Assembly: GCA_918807975.1 (NCBI GenBank)
Contig: OU964934.1
Span: 4,526,001 to 4,590,000 of the forward strand
DNA from: Aplidium turbinatum
Taxonomy: Eukaryota; Chordata; Ascidiacea; Aplousobranchia; Polyclinidae
DNA: 64,000 nt
Reading direction: 5' to 3'
This document shows positions 33,361 to 43,904 of this stretch, in pieces. A program made the translations under genes and the position numbers. The first letter of the stretch is position 1. Every line of letters starts with the position of its first letter. The notes beneath the pieces were generated by a model that searched no databases, was not told where the DNA came from, and saw only the letters and a list, made by a program, of their open reading frames with translations.

Positions 33361-33655
33361 TACATTTACCCCCAATACCATGCATCTACTACTACTCAGC
33401 TGAAGTTTGCTGTGTGGCTTTCTGTCAAAAGTACCAACTCATCCAAAATGTCATTGTTGTAGTGTAACCTACAAATGGTTTAAATTTGTCCCACATGCCC
33501 GCAACTGCACAACAGACAATAGACATACGATGAAATTTTCATGGAACTTCAAACTCATCGACAATATATTTGAGTTTGTTGATACATTTGTCAATTCCAA
33601 CAACTATCGAATCCCCTTTGCAATGTACGGTAGAATTCATACAATTACTCTAAAA

Positions 33656-34448
33656 ATAACAATTACTCTAAAAATGATAAGACATTTGAACAACGCTGTC
33701 TGTAGGCAACATTATGAATTTCAACTAGATTTAGCCCCTGTGGTTTAGCCTAAGCAACAACATCCATAAACAAAAAGCTCAAATAAAGAAAAAATTCACT
33801 AAACATTTCCTTCGAATGATTCAGCTAGTTAAGTGGAGTTATAAAAGCGTTCTGTCCTCTGGAAAAGAAAATCATTTTCTTTTAAATTTATAATTGCCAC
33901 TGCAACTTTAGCTTGCGAGTAGTAGCCTACTCTTCTCAGCTTTCTCTTACTTAGATTACATCTTCCTTTAATTTCATTAAATTCATCAGTGAATCTTGTT
34001 TAGGACCGTAATCCACATAATGCAAAGCAGTCACAAATTAAAAACTGCTAGTTGTAGGCTACTTTAGCATTGACTCAGCTTCCGATCAAGCTCTTGTTGG
34101 TTCCAACTTGGTGCATTTAAGAAACGTCTTTAGAGCTTCAATTGCAAAAGGGTAATGTAAAGCATTGGGTTTGACTGCACTACGCCTTGATTACCCTCTC
34201 GAAGTCAATTTTCTTTGCAAAATGATAGGACAGCTTTCTTTAGATTTTTCAGAATTTTTTCTCTGATTGGGCTATAACTTTAAAGATGCCACAAGCTTAC
34301 AGATAACAATTACTCTAAAAATGATAAGACATTTGAACAACGCTGTCTGTAGGCAACATTATGAATTTCAACTAGATTTAGCCCCTGTGATTTAGCCTAA
34401 GCAACAACATCCATAAACAAAAAGCTCAAATAAAGAAAAAATTCACTA
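33656..34448 (+). repeat. Pair of 146-bp direct repeats
   Basis: 33656-33801 and 34303-34448 are almost identical (I count one difference) and share orientation. They bracket about 500 bp of unannotated AT-rich DNA. The second copy abuts a LINE fragment. The near identity points to a recent duplication; mechanism unknown. Confidence 0.75.
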
Positions 34449-34793
34449 CCTTCCAAAATCACACCAAAAGGCTACTTGACCACAAGAAAACAGAAGATCT
34501 TTTAACTATAACAAAACTACATCCAATTGCAGCAATAATAAAAGCAAAAGTTTTAAAACTGTTCGGCCACACTAAAAGATCACAATTCGGAATCAGCAAA
34601 GTTCGCACAGAAGGAAAAGTAGAAGAAAAAAGAAAACATGGCAGACAACCAAAACGATGGCAAGACAACATCCAATCATGGACCGGACAATTTGGCGACA
34701 CTGGGCGAGCTGGCTCAAAATCGCCACTCTTGGAAGCAAATAACTCATGTTGATGCGCAATTTGCTGCAGGCGAAGATGATGACTGGTGATGA
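34449..34793 (+). pseudogene. LINE ORF2 3' end (reverse transcriptase C-terminus) and tail
   Basis: One frame reads 'DHKKTEDLLTITKLHPIAAI', then 'LKLFGHTKRS', then 'EKRKHGRQPKRWQDNIQSW', matching the 'WFGHVxRM...GRPxxRWxDDI' end of non-LTR reverse transcriptases. Stop near 34742, followed by a tail (CATGTTGATGCGCAATTTGC, TGCAGGCGAAGATGATGA) shared with SINE B at 15.7 kb. Strongly 5'-truncated. No ATG. Confidence 0.75.
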
Positions 34794-35178
34794 TCCATAA
34801 GCAAAAAATATACAGGATTTACTTTCTTTAATCGTGCTTGGACTGATACCTTTAACTTTCCCAGATAACTTATGTCGAATACAACTTTCTATGCCTGGCC
34901 AACGCAGATTTTGAAGTTAAGGTTCAGTTGTCAAGCAAAAATAGTTCCCGCTTAGCTAAAACAGCACCAGTTTTCAAGTTGAAACTATCAATACAATCGA
35001 AACCGTTCAGTGATACAGAAATCATTTCAGCTTAAGATTTAGCCTACGTCTTGAAGCTGTTCAACATCGCCTACCTTAACACGAAAATGATTTGTTCTTG
35101 ATGAGAAGCATCGAGAGTGACATTTACAATGATTGAGAAATACTCAGAACTACGCACTTCATTTAAGAATTTGTTGAT
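34794..35178. other. Unannotated
   Basis: No recognisable features in about 385 bp. Confidence 0.5.
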
Positions 35179-35180
35179 TA

Positions 35181-36395
35181 GGGGAGACCGGGGCTAGTTG
35201 TAACATTTTTTGAATTATTTATTATATGTCTGTAAAAACAAGTCTGAGCGAATTTTTTGGAGATTAGTTGTATAGGTAGACTATTTACGCATATTATTCC
35301 ACCTAAAGCCCTGTGATATATATGAAGGATTTTGAGAAAATTGGCCTAGAAAAACTTTAATCGGGCGTTACAACTTGCCCCGGATCTGGGGCAAGTTGTA
35401 ATACAGGCAGAGGCAAGTTGTAACAGAATATTTTTCCTGCGAATAAATAGCAAACACTTTACTAAACATTCACTTTTCTTCAAGAAAGGTTTATTCACTC
35501 CTCAAGGTCAGAAAATTTTCACCAGAAGGTACACACTGAAGCAAAACTGCACACAATATAACAGGCATTTCAAAAATTCACATTTTTCCTTTACTCCTCA
35601 CAAAGGTGACAATAATACTTTGGCAATCCCTCGGTACATTGAGAATGCGACCAACCATGGCACTTTTCACACCTGACCCAATTTTCTCCCGGTCTACTGT
35701 TCGAATACGCTCGAAAGACATAGGCCTACAGGTGTTCAATGTTTTTTCTTACAATCAGTAAGCTATCTTAGGTAGGCTAGTTAAGTTTACCTTTAACTTT
35801 CTTAACCAGTCTGTACAAAGTCACATGGCATATGTTGTAATCTTTGGCAATTTTTCGAATAGACTCATTTCCAGTGATGGCTTCCTCAGCAGCACGTTTT
35901 AATACAGCAGGTGGAATCTTCCCACGTTCACTTTTTCTTTTATAATTACGCATAATTGTAACAGTTACCAAGTAATCTAGCTCATTTACTGCCAAAGAAC
36001 ATAACACAGCTCTTGTTACATCTTGCCCCAATAGCAGTTAGCCATGAACTGTTCGATATTTCACCAATAAAATGCCACATATTTTTGGCCACCTTTAATT
36101 TTTTAAATACCTAAGTAAATGGTTATATCAAAAAAAAAAGACCAGCCCTTTAGCTTACTTTTTCTTGTCGTAGTAACTACAAGTTTATTTTTCTAAAATT
36201 TTACTTTCAGTAGGCAAAAAATGCTTTTCGTTATAACTCAACTGTACGGAGAGATATTGAAACGAGGGTTTATCTGTAACTTAGCTACAATACACTTGAT
36301 AGAGGGCGCAATAGAAAAATACATTTTTCTGTTTAGTTGGGGAGAAAATGATAGTGTTACAACTTACCCCTGTTACTTTTAGCCCCGGTCTCCCC
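35181..36395 (-). mobile_element. pogo-type TA-flanked element
   Basis: TIR GGGGAGACCGGGGCTAGTTG followed by TAACA, complement at the right end after an extra CTGTTACTTTT-like stretch, and TA on both sides (35179-35180 and 36396-36397). Inner copies of GCAAGTTGTAA at 35368-35430. Carries the first exon of a pogo-like transposase (35777-36031). At 1215 bp it is deleted for the catalytic domain. Confidence 0.83.
35777..36031 (-). CDS. N-terminal DNA-binding domain of a pogo-like transposase
   Basis: 84 codons. From about residue 28, 'MRNYKRKSERGKIPPAVLKR' and 'ESIRKIAKDYNICHVTLYRL' form a Psq/CENP-B-type helix-turn-helix, as at the start of pogo/Tigger and jerky-like transposases. The downstream DDE domain is absent from the element. 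A second ATG (Met28) starts exactly at the conserved 'MRNYKRK' and is the likelier start. A potential splice donor after the domain (GGTAAACTTAAC) would match the exon structure of related elements. If expressed it could bind transposon ends without cutting; that is inference. Confidence 0.7.
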   Translation of the reverse strand: MGQDVTRAVLCSLAVNELDYLVTVTIMRNYKRKSERGKIPPAVLKRAAEEAITGNESIRKIAKDYNICHVTLYRLVKKVKGKLN

Positions 36396-36613
36396 TATTT
36401 AGTTGGTACATTTTTACTTTAGTACTAAAAATGGGGCACCCTCAAAAGGGCAAAAACAAAAAACTACTCGTTTTTCCTTTACAATGTTTTGCTAGGGGGG
36501 AAACTGGCCCGACTTCCCCCCCTCTCGGAGCCACTGGTTGCAAGTGCGCAGAAATAAAATTACAAATTGCTGCACAAATAGTCTGGTGCTACTGCGCGTT
36601 TGGGCAGTTACTC

Positions 36614-36700
36614 GCCTTAAAGCAGGGGTCCGCGAACTCAACCGGAGGTCCGCAGACTCCAATGGGTCCGCGAAGCGATTTCAGGGGGTCCGTGAAAGTT
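36614..36700. repeat. hAT-like left end (unpaired)
   Basis: CAGGGGTCCGCGAACTCAAC with further GGTCCGCGA repeats is a typical hAT terminus. A GGGTCCGC-bearing right end lies at 46086-46164, 9.5 kb away, and flanks are similar (CCTTAAAG against CCTTTGAA), but the two ends are not clearly a pair. Confidence 0.45.
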
Positions 36701-37009
36701 TCCGAGTTTGCAGCATGATTGATAAACTACAAAATTTAAAAATTGGTTGGCTGTGCTTTATTTGTGTATTACCGTGATTTTCAAACTGTAGCCTACTTCC
36801 CAACGAACTGGTGCGTCGTTTGAAATTTCAAAGGACATTGCACAAAGGTTTGGTTTCCTAACTCAAATATATCATATTAGTGAATTATTTTTTTAATTAG
36901 GCAGATGGCCCCCCGCTTACGGCGGGACATTACTAAAAGAAGTATAATTTTTGCAAAATATGATCAAAAAATGTTTTCCCCTCGAATGTCAACTAACCTT
37001 CTTCCTCGG

Positions 37010-37372
37010 CAGTCGAGTGTAGCAGGAACTCAGCGATAGACACGTGTTTCGCCCTATCGCTGAGTTCAGGCGCGGATTTATGGGGGGGGGGCCCGGGCCC
37101 CCCCCGAAATTTTGTGAAAAATTGTATGTTTCCGCATCAAATGGTTTGATATGCTTCTAAACAGCTGATATTAGTCCCTCGGCATCACAATTGATGAAAA
37201 TGGTTGTTTTAATGTCTATTTTCTAGCATATCGTATGTCGTAGTATCATTGTTCATATCTGTTTAGCTTTTTCTTTCTTTTTAATTGATTTTCAAATTTT
37301 CTGGCCCCCCCCGAAAAAAACTCTTAGATTCGCGCCTGGCTGAGTTCCTGCTACACTCGACTGCCGAGAAAC
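37010..37372. repeat. Palindrome split by a hAT MITE
   Basis: CTCGGCAGTCGAGTGTAGCA then GGAACTCAGCGATAG and its complement form a perfect hairpin of about 35-bp arms, once the 37067-37338 MITE in the right arm is set aside. Confidence 0.7.
37067..37338. mobile_element. Short hAT MITE
   Basis: CAGGCGCGGATTTATGGGGG at the left and AGATTCGCGCCTG at the right, with an exact 8-bp duplication GCTGAGTT (37059-37066 and 37339-37346). 272 bp, non-coding. Confidence 0.85.
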
Positions 37373-37384
37373 ACATGTATTCGG

Positions 37385-37505
37385 AAAAGTCTTGATGGCT
37401 AGTGTGGAGGCTACACCGGTATGGTTAGCGAAACACAATGCTCGCTGTTCTATAGTGAGTAGTCAGGTAGTGCTGACGCCAGGAAGATCGTTCCTTTTCA
37501 ACAAT
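37385..37505 (+). repeat. Dispersed repeat D, copy 2
   Basis: Matches 29501-29610 in the same orientation (TATGGTTAGCGAAACACAAT; GTGAGTAGTCAGGTAGTGCT). Confidence 0.5.
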
Positions 37506-37759
37506 AACCTTCTTCTCTCGTGTTGTCGCTATATGTCAGGGCATCCATTGGTCAGCCACTGCCTGGTGTCGTCATCGATAGCAACTAGGCCTTCCATACC
37601 ATGAGGTGGTCTATTATCGTTATCTTAAAACTTGAAAAAAATTGGCCTTTTAGTAAAAAAAGTGTCCTTTTTTCGTAATCCTGCCTCCCAGTCAAAAATC
37701 GTTCCGGCGCCCCTGTCTATCACCACTCACGGTTTTGCAATGACAAAAATTATAACGAA

Positions 37760-38713
37760 TTAATATTGATTAGAAATGAAGAAAGGGAGAAATTCTTTGT
37801 AACGGTCGCAAAATTCTATTGATTTTTGATCAAATTTATAGAAAAACAAAAGTCTGCGGTCAACCAATTCCATCAACATTTGAACAGCATATCTTCTTCA
37901 ATTCAATTCACAACAGAACACGAAAAAAACAACTTCATATCATTTTTAGACGTTTTAGTCATTCGTCACAATGCCACAAACACATTGACCACTACAATTT
38001 TCAAAAAACCCACACACACTGACAGATATTTAAATTTTGATTCACACCATCCAAAACATCAAAAACTTACTGTGGCTAAAACTTTGTATGACCGCATTGA
38101 CACACATGTTGCAGATCCGCATGAACGTTCACGACAGAACAAAGCATTATACAATACGTTGCGCCTCAATGGATTTCCAAGAAAGTATGCTTGCCAACGA
38201 CAACCTAAAAGTTTAGTACCTCCATCTACCCAGTATAAGTCTTCAGTTTCTTTACCTTATGTTAAGGGAGTTTCTGAAAAAATTCGGCGTATCTTAAATG
38301 AAATTGGTGTAAAAGTCGCTTTGAAACCTTTCTTGACAATAAGTAAATTTTTGCCGTCTTTAAAAGACCCCTTGAAACATAGCGAAATCTCAGGTTTACT
38401 GTACAAAGTTTCTTGTGATGATTGCAATTTAATTTATGTTGGCCAAACAAAACGAGATCTTAAATCTCGCATTAATGAACACAAGAGAGCTTTCAAATAT
38501 CAACGCCCGGAACATTCTGCTCCTTGCATGCATGTCATAACTTCAGATCATAAAATAACTTGGAACAATTCTAAAATTCTAAAAGTTGAAAGTGATTATA
38601 AAAAGCTAAAACCTCAATTGCTAAGGTAACAGGGATCAGTTGTCAGTAGATTTTACAGAAAATATATTTTGCACTTATTCAGTGCATCTTCAGTTCTGAT
38701 GAAGGGCAGTTAA
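37760..38713 (+). mobile_element. Penelope-like retroelement, 5'-truncated, with GIY-YIG
   Basis: One open frame (37826-38629, 267 codons) gives the end of the reverse transcriptase ('HEKNNFISFLDVLV', 'FKKPTHTDRYLNFDSHHPKH') and then a GIY-YIG endonuclease ('LIYVGQTKRDLKSRINEHK', with Cys residues in 'VSCDDCN' just before). That order is diagnostic for Penelope-like elements with the endonuclease. The catalytic RT core is missing on the 5' side. The tail contains CAGTTCTGATGAAGGGCAG, interrupted at its TTAA by the element at 38714. The tail appears to resume at 40398. Confidence 0.85.
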
Positions 38714-38995
38714 CCCATTAAAAGCCGCCACAAGTTCCCGTTGCTCTTTTTAGGAAATATTTCAGCCACAAAGTTGTATTGTCATAACTTTTGAATTACT
38801 TTAAAAAAATTTGATGATTTTTACTTTTTTGATGCATTTTTTTGTTTGCCTTTTAAAAGGACACCGGCCACATAGTCAAATGTAAATCTCGCGATACCTT
38901 AACATAAGAAGGTGTTTGTTTCGGTAGAAATTTGTCAGATCTTACTTGAAGGACGTTTCAAAGTTATTGTATGAACATATTATATTCACGGTAAC

Positions 38996-39222
38996 CATCG
39001 GCGTAGCTAGTGGGGGGGTGTCCCCCCCAGTGGGCAGTCTCCCCCTCGGTCGTAAGCTTGTGGCAGTAGAATATTTTTAAACGTAAACGAAAAAGCATAG
39101 TCAAAATCTTTTTTGAAATGAATTTGGCTCGTATTCTAATTGCTGGTTCCTACTTCACGCGTTCAGGGGTGTAAAATCATGGTCCATCGCGGGCGGCACA
39201 AACCATAGCGATACGCCACTGA
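38996..39222. mobile_element. Possible hAT MITE with GCGTAGC/GCGATACGCC ends
   Basis: Left CGGCGTAGCTAGTGGGGGGG and right CATAGCGATACGCCACTG are imperfect inverted ends of a common hAT type. I could not confirm an 8-bp duplication. Confidence 0.4.
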
Positions 39223-39224
39223 CA

Positions 39225-39998
39225 GTCGTCGGCTCCAGCTCGTGTCTGAGCATTGGTTTCGTCATCAAATCGAATTTGGCTTTGGATGGTGATGTCATAT
39301 ATGGCTTTGGAGGCCAGTGTATGATGGAAAAGACGTGGGCAAAAGTCACATTGTATGAGGGGTAAGGATTGTATGGAGGGAGGGACGTGGTAGTTTTAAC
39401 TTTTCTAGTGTTCGTTTTTCTTGGGCTTTTTGTATCCTTTTTTTCGAAAATTTCCGTGCCTTCCTTAGATCTTTTTCTGCAGAGTAATCTGTCACTAGCA
39501 AGGTTTTCCCATGAATCCAGATCAATGTTTGCATGGTTGAGGGAGACTTTCAGCTAATCTTTGTATCTTATTTTTGGTCTTCTGGAGGGGGGTTTCCTGT
39601 CTCTAGTTGTCCCTCCTCGTTGTTCCTTCTCATGACATGTCCTGTCCAGCGAAGGCAGTGTTGCAATATGGTGACTTCTGAACTGGGTAACCTAGCGCGA
39701 TCAAGGATTGCATCTTTGGTGAGACAATCTTCCCAACGAGTGCCTAGCATTTGACCCAGTTTCCTCTGCTGAAATTTTCAAGACTTTTGATGTAACGGCG
39801 GTATAATGTCCAGGTTTCACAAGCATAGAGAAGAGTGGATAGAACGACTGCCCGGAGGACCATAATTTTTGTGCGGATAAATATAGCATGGTTGTTGAAA
39901 ACACGATGGTTAAGTCTTCCATAGGCATAATGTGCTGCTTTTACACGATGTTCAATATTCTTTGACAGTGTTATAAACAACCAAAAAAATGTGGCCAT
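39225..39998 (-). pseudogene. LINE reverse transcriptase C-terminal part
   Basis: Minus-strand frames give 'FIRTKIMVLRAVVLSTLLYA', 'CETWTLYRRYIKSLENF', 'LGTRWEDCLTKDAILDRA', 'CLRWTGHVMRRNN' and a late 'CDFCPRLFH' finger-like motif. This is the standard end of a large animal LINE group ('LLYGCETWTLYRRHIKxLExFH...RWQD'). At least two frame changes; 5' part absent. Confidence 0.75.
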
Positions 39999-41040
39999 GT
40001 GGCCGGTGTCCTTTTAAAAGGCAACAATAAATATAAAGCAAAATAAACAAATAAAAGAAGCAAAACCTTACACAAATTAGAGTGTAGTAGGAAGCACAAT
40101 ATTACAGAGTGTCAAACTATGAAGAAACATAATTCATATCTATTACCAATAGGCAATAAAACATACATGTTCCTCCTCACTTCACTTTATCGGGCTCTTC
40201 TCATTTTTCAACAATTTTCAAACTTTCACAAAATTCAGAAAAAGTACGTTGTTTGCAAATATTTATCAACACCTTCCAAAACAGACCCTAAACAACTACT
40301 AGCAAGTCCAAAATGATTCAATCAAAATAAGATGATGCAATACTGATGCATTCAAGACGATGTCCTTTTAAAAGGACACCGGCCATGAATGGGTTAAAAC
40401 CTACACGCAATGTTTTAAATTAACAACACAGTGACGCAATAATGCCAAAACATGAGCGTAAATATTGAAAATAATTGTTGAATATAACCTAAACCAAGCG
40501 GCAGTAAAGTAAAGTACGTATCAAATATATAAACGAGAATTGATGAAAGAGCGGTGAGCAAAGCCTGCAAATGTAGCGTCGTGGTAAATTACAGTTAAGA
40601 AAAAAATAAATTATATGCGAAAACACGGCAGTCGAAGGCAGTGATAAACAAACTAAGTAGAGCGATAACTAATTAAATGTAGCGTCATGGCAAACAAAAA
40701 ATGTAGCATTGTGGAAAAAAGAGTAGGCAAAGACGGCGGTGAATAACAAGGCAGTAAAATATTGAAAAAATACCACATATGTTGTGGAGAGTCAAAAAAT
40801 TAAACTTGCGGCAGAATTACTTTTTGGATATTTATTTTGGCATGTATCCTATTTCTGGTAGGTAGGTATTTCTGATATATCTGGTAGGTATTTCTGATAT
40901 ATCTGGTAGGTATATTTCTGGTAGGTATTTCTGATATATTCATTATATCCTATTCCATGTATCCTATCCTATTTTGGCATATATTTTGGCATGGCATACA
41001 TATATAATTTATCCTATAATTATATATGTATCCTATAAAA

Positions 41041-41522
41041 TCAAATATAGTTATTACTATCTGAAGCCTTTACAAATTGTTTCACCTAACGGATCATCAG
41101 AAGGTCTGAAAAAACATGCAAACAGTAAAGAATCGATAATTCTGAAAAGATGTTAAATATTACAACTGTAATTTAATCTGCCAAAAAAAATCTCTAAACC
41201 TGTACTTCCTGGGAAGATATTAAATATTACAACTGAAGTTTTTTTTCTGCAGATTGGATTACGGTTATAATATTTAATATCCTTTCAGGAATTCAGGTTT
41301 AGAGGTTTTTTTTGCAGATTAAATTACAGTTGTAATATTTAATATCTTCTCAGGAAGTACAGGTTTAGAGATTTTTTTTGGCAGATTAAATTACAGTTGT
41401 AATATTTAATATATTTTCAGAATTATCGATTTTTTACTGTTTGCATGTTTTTTCAGACCTTCTGATGATCCGTTAGGTGAAACAATTTGTAAAGGCTTCA
41501 GATAGTAATAACTATATTTGAT
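41041..41522. repeat. 482-bp palindromic MITE with internal repeats
   Basis: Outer arms TCAAATATAGTTATTACTAT and complement are long and near perfect. The middle has four alternating copies of TTACAGTTGTAATATTTAAT plus CAGGTTTAGAG. Its flank (GCATTGAGCACTTTTTGTAG) also occurs, inverted, at 46290-46350 next to another palindrome. Confidence 0.7.
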
Positions 41523-41610
41523 TTAATTCGCTCTGCTTTGTCTTTTTGCTTGGCATTGAGCACTTTTTGTAGTGTTAATAGTTTTCATTGTTTTATGTAT
41601 CCTATATGTA

Positions 41611-43619
41611 TTAGGCTGGCGCAAAATCTTGAAAAAAAAATTTTTTTCGTTTAAATTTTTCGTCAGTTTGGAATATTGTTCCTTTTGGTAAATGTATCTC
41701 CTATACCAAATTTCACAAAAAAATATTAACGTTTGACCCTGGTTCACCTGGTTTGAATTTTTTCAAAATATTGAATTTTCGCTTATCCCTGAAACTGCTC
41801 ACTCGCTATCTTCTAATGCACTCTAGCATCTTAATGGACACAATAAGAGGCAGTAACACAAACTTGTAGCAAGCAAAGCGGTTTAATTAGCACCTCCATG
41901 AACACTGACACGTGTATTACTCTCAAAATGTCGAATTCTACCACATTTCAGACATGATTTTCTTTATGCACCGTTCACTGTAGTAAATATATCTACTGCT
42001 TTCAGTTTCTTGAATCATTTGACGATGTTTATCGATTTTCACAGGCCAACAAAATTTTTTTTTATATAAAGGCAGCCCATGTGAGAGTCATTTTAAGGTA
42101 TTTCGAGGCCCCTGATTCTGAAAATGCACTAAGTTTTATCGAATTGGCTCTAGTTTTTGAGTTAGCCAAGATTCCAGCTACCACTTTTGATAACTAAATC
42201 TTTAACTACTACAGTAGGTGGTAGAAATGGTTTTGAGATAAAAGCTTGACCTTGCTCCAAAAGATTACTGAAGGTATTGAGGTTACTCTCAGTCATGCCC
42301 GTTTTCCTATTGTTTCAAGCAAATCACCACTTGAAACATGAGGGGGCAAACAAAAAAACAGAAATAGCAACGTCCACGCAATGACTGCCTTGCACATTCC
42401 ATGTAAACATGATGTTCCAACTTCCTTCGAACATGCTCACCGTACAGAAGTATCAATTTTCATGGTGATTCCACGGCTCTCTTTATGCCATGGCACTCTG
42501 AACTTCTTAGCCTTGAGCCCAGAAACGGGTTTGCGTGCAATGTTTGCATACTTTAGGAGGAACCCAGGACTTATCTTGATCACCCAGCTTCATGTCAAAG
42601 TAATAATAATAATAATGCTTGTTTTTATATAGCGCTGTGTCTATCGCAGAATGCGTTGCTCCTCTGCGTTGCCTCATGCAGTAAAATATATCTGGGTTGT
42701 TTGTACAGCATCTTACTTGTCAAAGGCGTATTTTATTAGCCTATATGCCATTTATTTAACCTATAGACAAGAAAAAAACTTCTTGCAGCAAAGACTTGGC
42801 CTTAGCAAAGGCTTAGAATAAAATTTCTTTTGTACAGTATCCATTTCAGTAAGCCTACCTTTTCAATATAAAGCTGCATTCATAAACACATGACTTTCGG
42901 GATATTTTTCTTGTGATGTAGGCCTACTGATTCACAACTGTTTTCATTGAATATTTAGGTCTCCCTTACGTTAAACACAGTTCATTTCAACCCTTGCTGC
43001 GTTTTGAACTTTCGTGCAATATGAACCAATTGAACTAGACAAAGGCAATTATGACATCATAATGGTAAACAGGGCTGAAAATAAGTAATTTGCTAATTCA
43101 AAGCTTTTGACTAACGATTTCAAAAATATTTTCATTGTCGAATATCTCGAAAACTAGAGCCAATTCGAAAAAACTAAGTGCATTTTCGGAATCAGGGGCC
43201 CTGAAATACTCTAAAGTGACTCTCATCTTTTGTGCCAAAAATATTTGTTGGTCTGTATGTTATACATTCACTGATTGCGAAAAGGCTGTAAAATCAACCA
43301 AAATGACACTAAAAGCATGCACTATTAGTGACTCTCAGACTTGGAGTAGGGTGAAGATGTTCCACGTGGAAGTTAACAGAGGAAGTGACGTCAAAATCAT
43401 GTGGTCAAATTTTGAGAAATCCCCTCTTCAGATACTGCTAAACCACTTCGAAATTTACTAATTTTTCAGAAAAATTCAGAATTTCTCCTTGGGTGAACCA
43501 GGGTCAAATGTCAAAATCCAACAAAAATTTTTGGTTTGCAAATATCAGTGAGCAAAATGGAACATTATTCCAAACTGACAAAAATTTTAAAGAACATCAA
43601 GGAAAATGAGCCACCCTAA
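41611..43619. mobile_element. Long imperfect-TIR element
   Basis: Ends TTAGGCTGGCGC and complement of TTAGGGTGGCTC. The arms pair imperfectly for up to 700 bp: GTCAGTTTGGAATATTGTTC, TTTGACCCTGGTTCACC and the GAGCCAATTCGA/TCGAATTGGCTC blocks occur inverted on both sides. TATGTA outside both ends may be a 6-bp duplication, but the target is itself TATGTATCC repeats. Unknown superfamily. Confidence 0.55.
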
Positions 43620-43904
43620 TATGTATTCTATATCATGTATAGGCATGTATCCTATAATTATCCTATATGTATCCTAATGCTTGTGAAGATAAATGGATAC
43701 ATAGGATACATGCCAAAATAAATATCCAAAAATACAAAAAACTATTGTAAGTGGTTATTTGACGTTTTTTTAAATTGGTTTCATGCTGATTGTAAAACTA
43801 TGCTGTAGTGCGTATAAAACTCGATTCATCATGACTCATGCTGTTCACTCTTCTCTCTTGTTGTTATTTAAGGTTCTTGTTGATCGTATGTAAGTCCTCC
43901 TTTT

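Larger units (their letters stand above)
25728..33401. repeat. 7.7-kb inverted repeat with ~2-kb arms
   Basis: The left arm (25728-27693) and right arm (30717-33401) are reverse complements and nearly identical over most of their length, around a 3-kb spacer. Both ends read AGCTGAGTAGTAGTAGATG outward. GTTTGC lies within three bases of both ends but is not a clean duplication. Each arm contains two related ~350-bp subunits and a ~100-bp tandem duplication (26215-26360). The right arm is longer because it has a foldback insertion (32090-32387) and more terminal repeat units. No transposase is present. Best read as a large non-autonomous inverted-repeat transposon; superfamily unknown. A palindromic duplication of host DNA is the alternative. 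Confidence 0.8.
38714..40393. mobile_element. piggyBac-type non-autonomous element (TTAA)
   Basis: TTAA on both sides (38710-38713 and 40394-40397) and ends CCCATTAAAAGCCGCC and complement of CCCATTCATGGCCGGTG. TGTGGCCGGTGTCCTTTTAA repeats internally in inverted orientation at 38853-38884 and 39989-40022, so a rearranged or doubled end is likely. It carries a LINE fragment. No transposase. The TTAA lies in the Penelope-like tail. Confidence 0.7.
40821..43732. mobile_element. Large element with TTTTTGGATATTTATTTTGG ends
   Basis: Both ends read TTTTTGGATATTTATTTTGG then CATGTATCCTAT (inverted). TAC occurs outside both ends, a possible 3-bp duplication. Inside lie TATGTATCC-type short repeats, a palindrome (41041-41522) and a second element (41611-43619). 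No coding frame. Confidence 0.6.

Noticed and set aside
33656-34448. 146-bp direct repeats as terminal repeats of a retroelement
   Set aside because: No TG..CA ends, primer site or coding interior seen.
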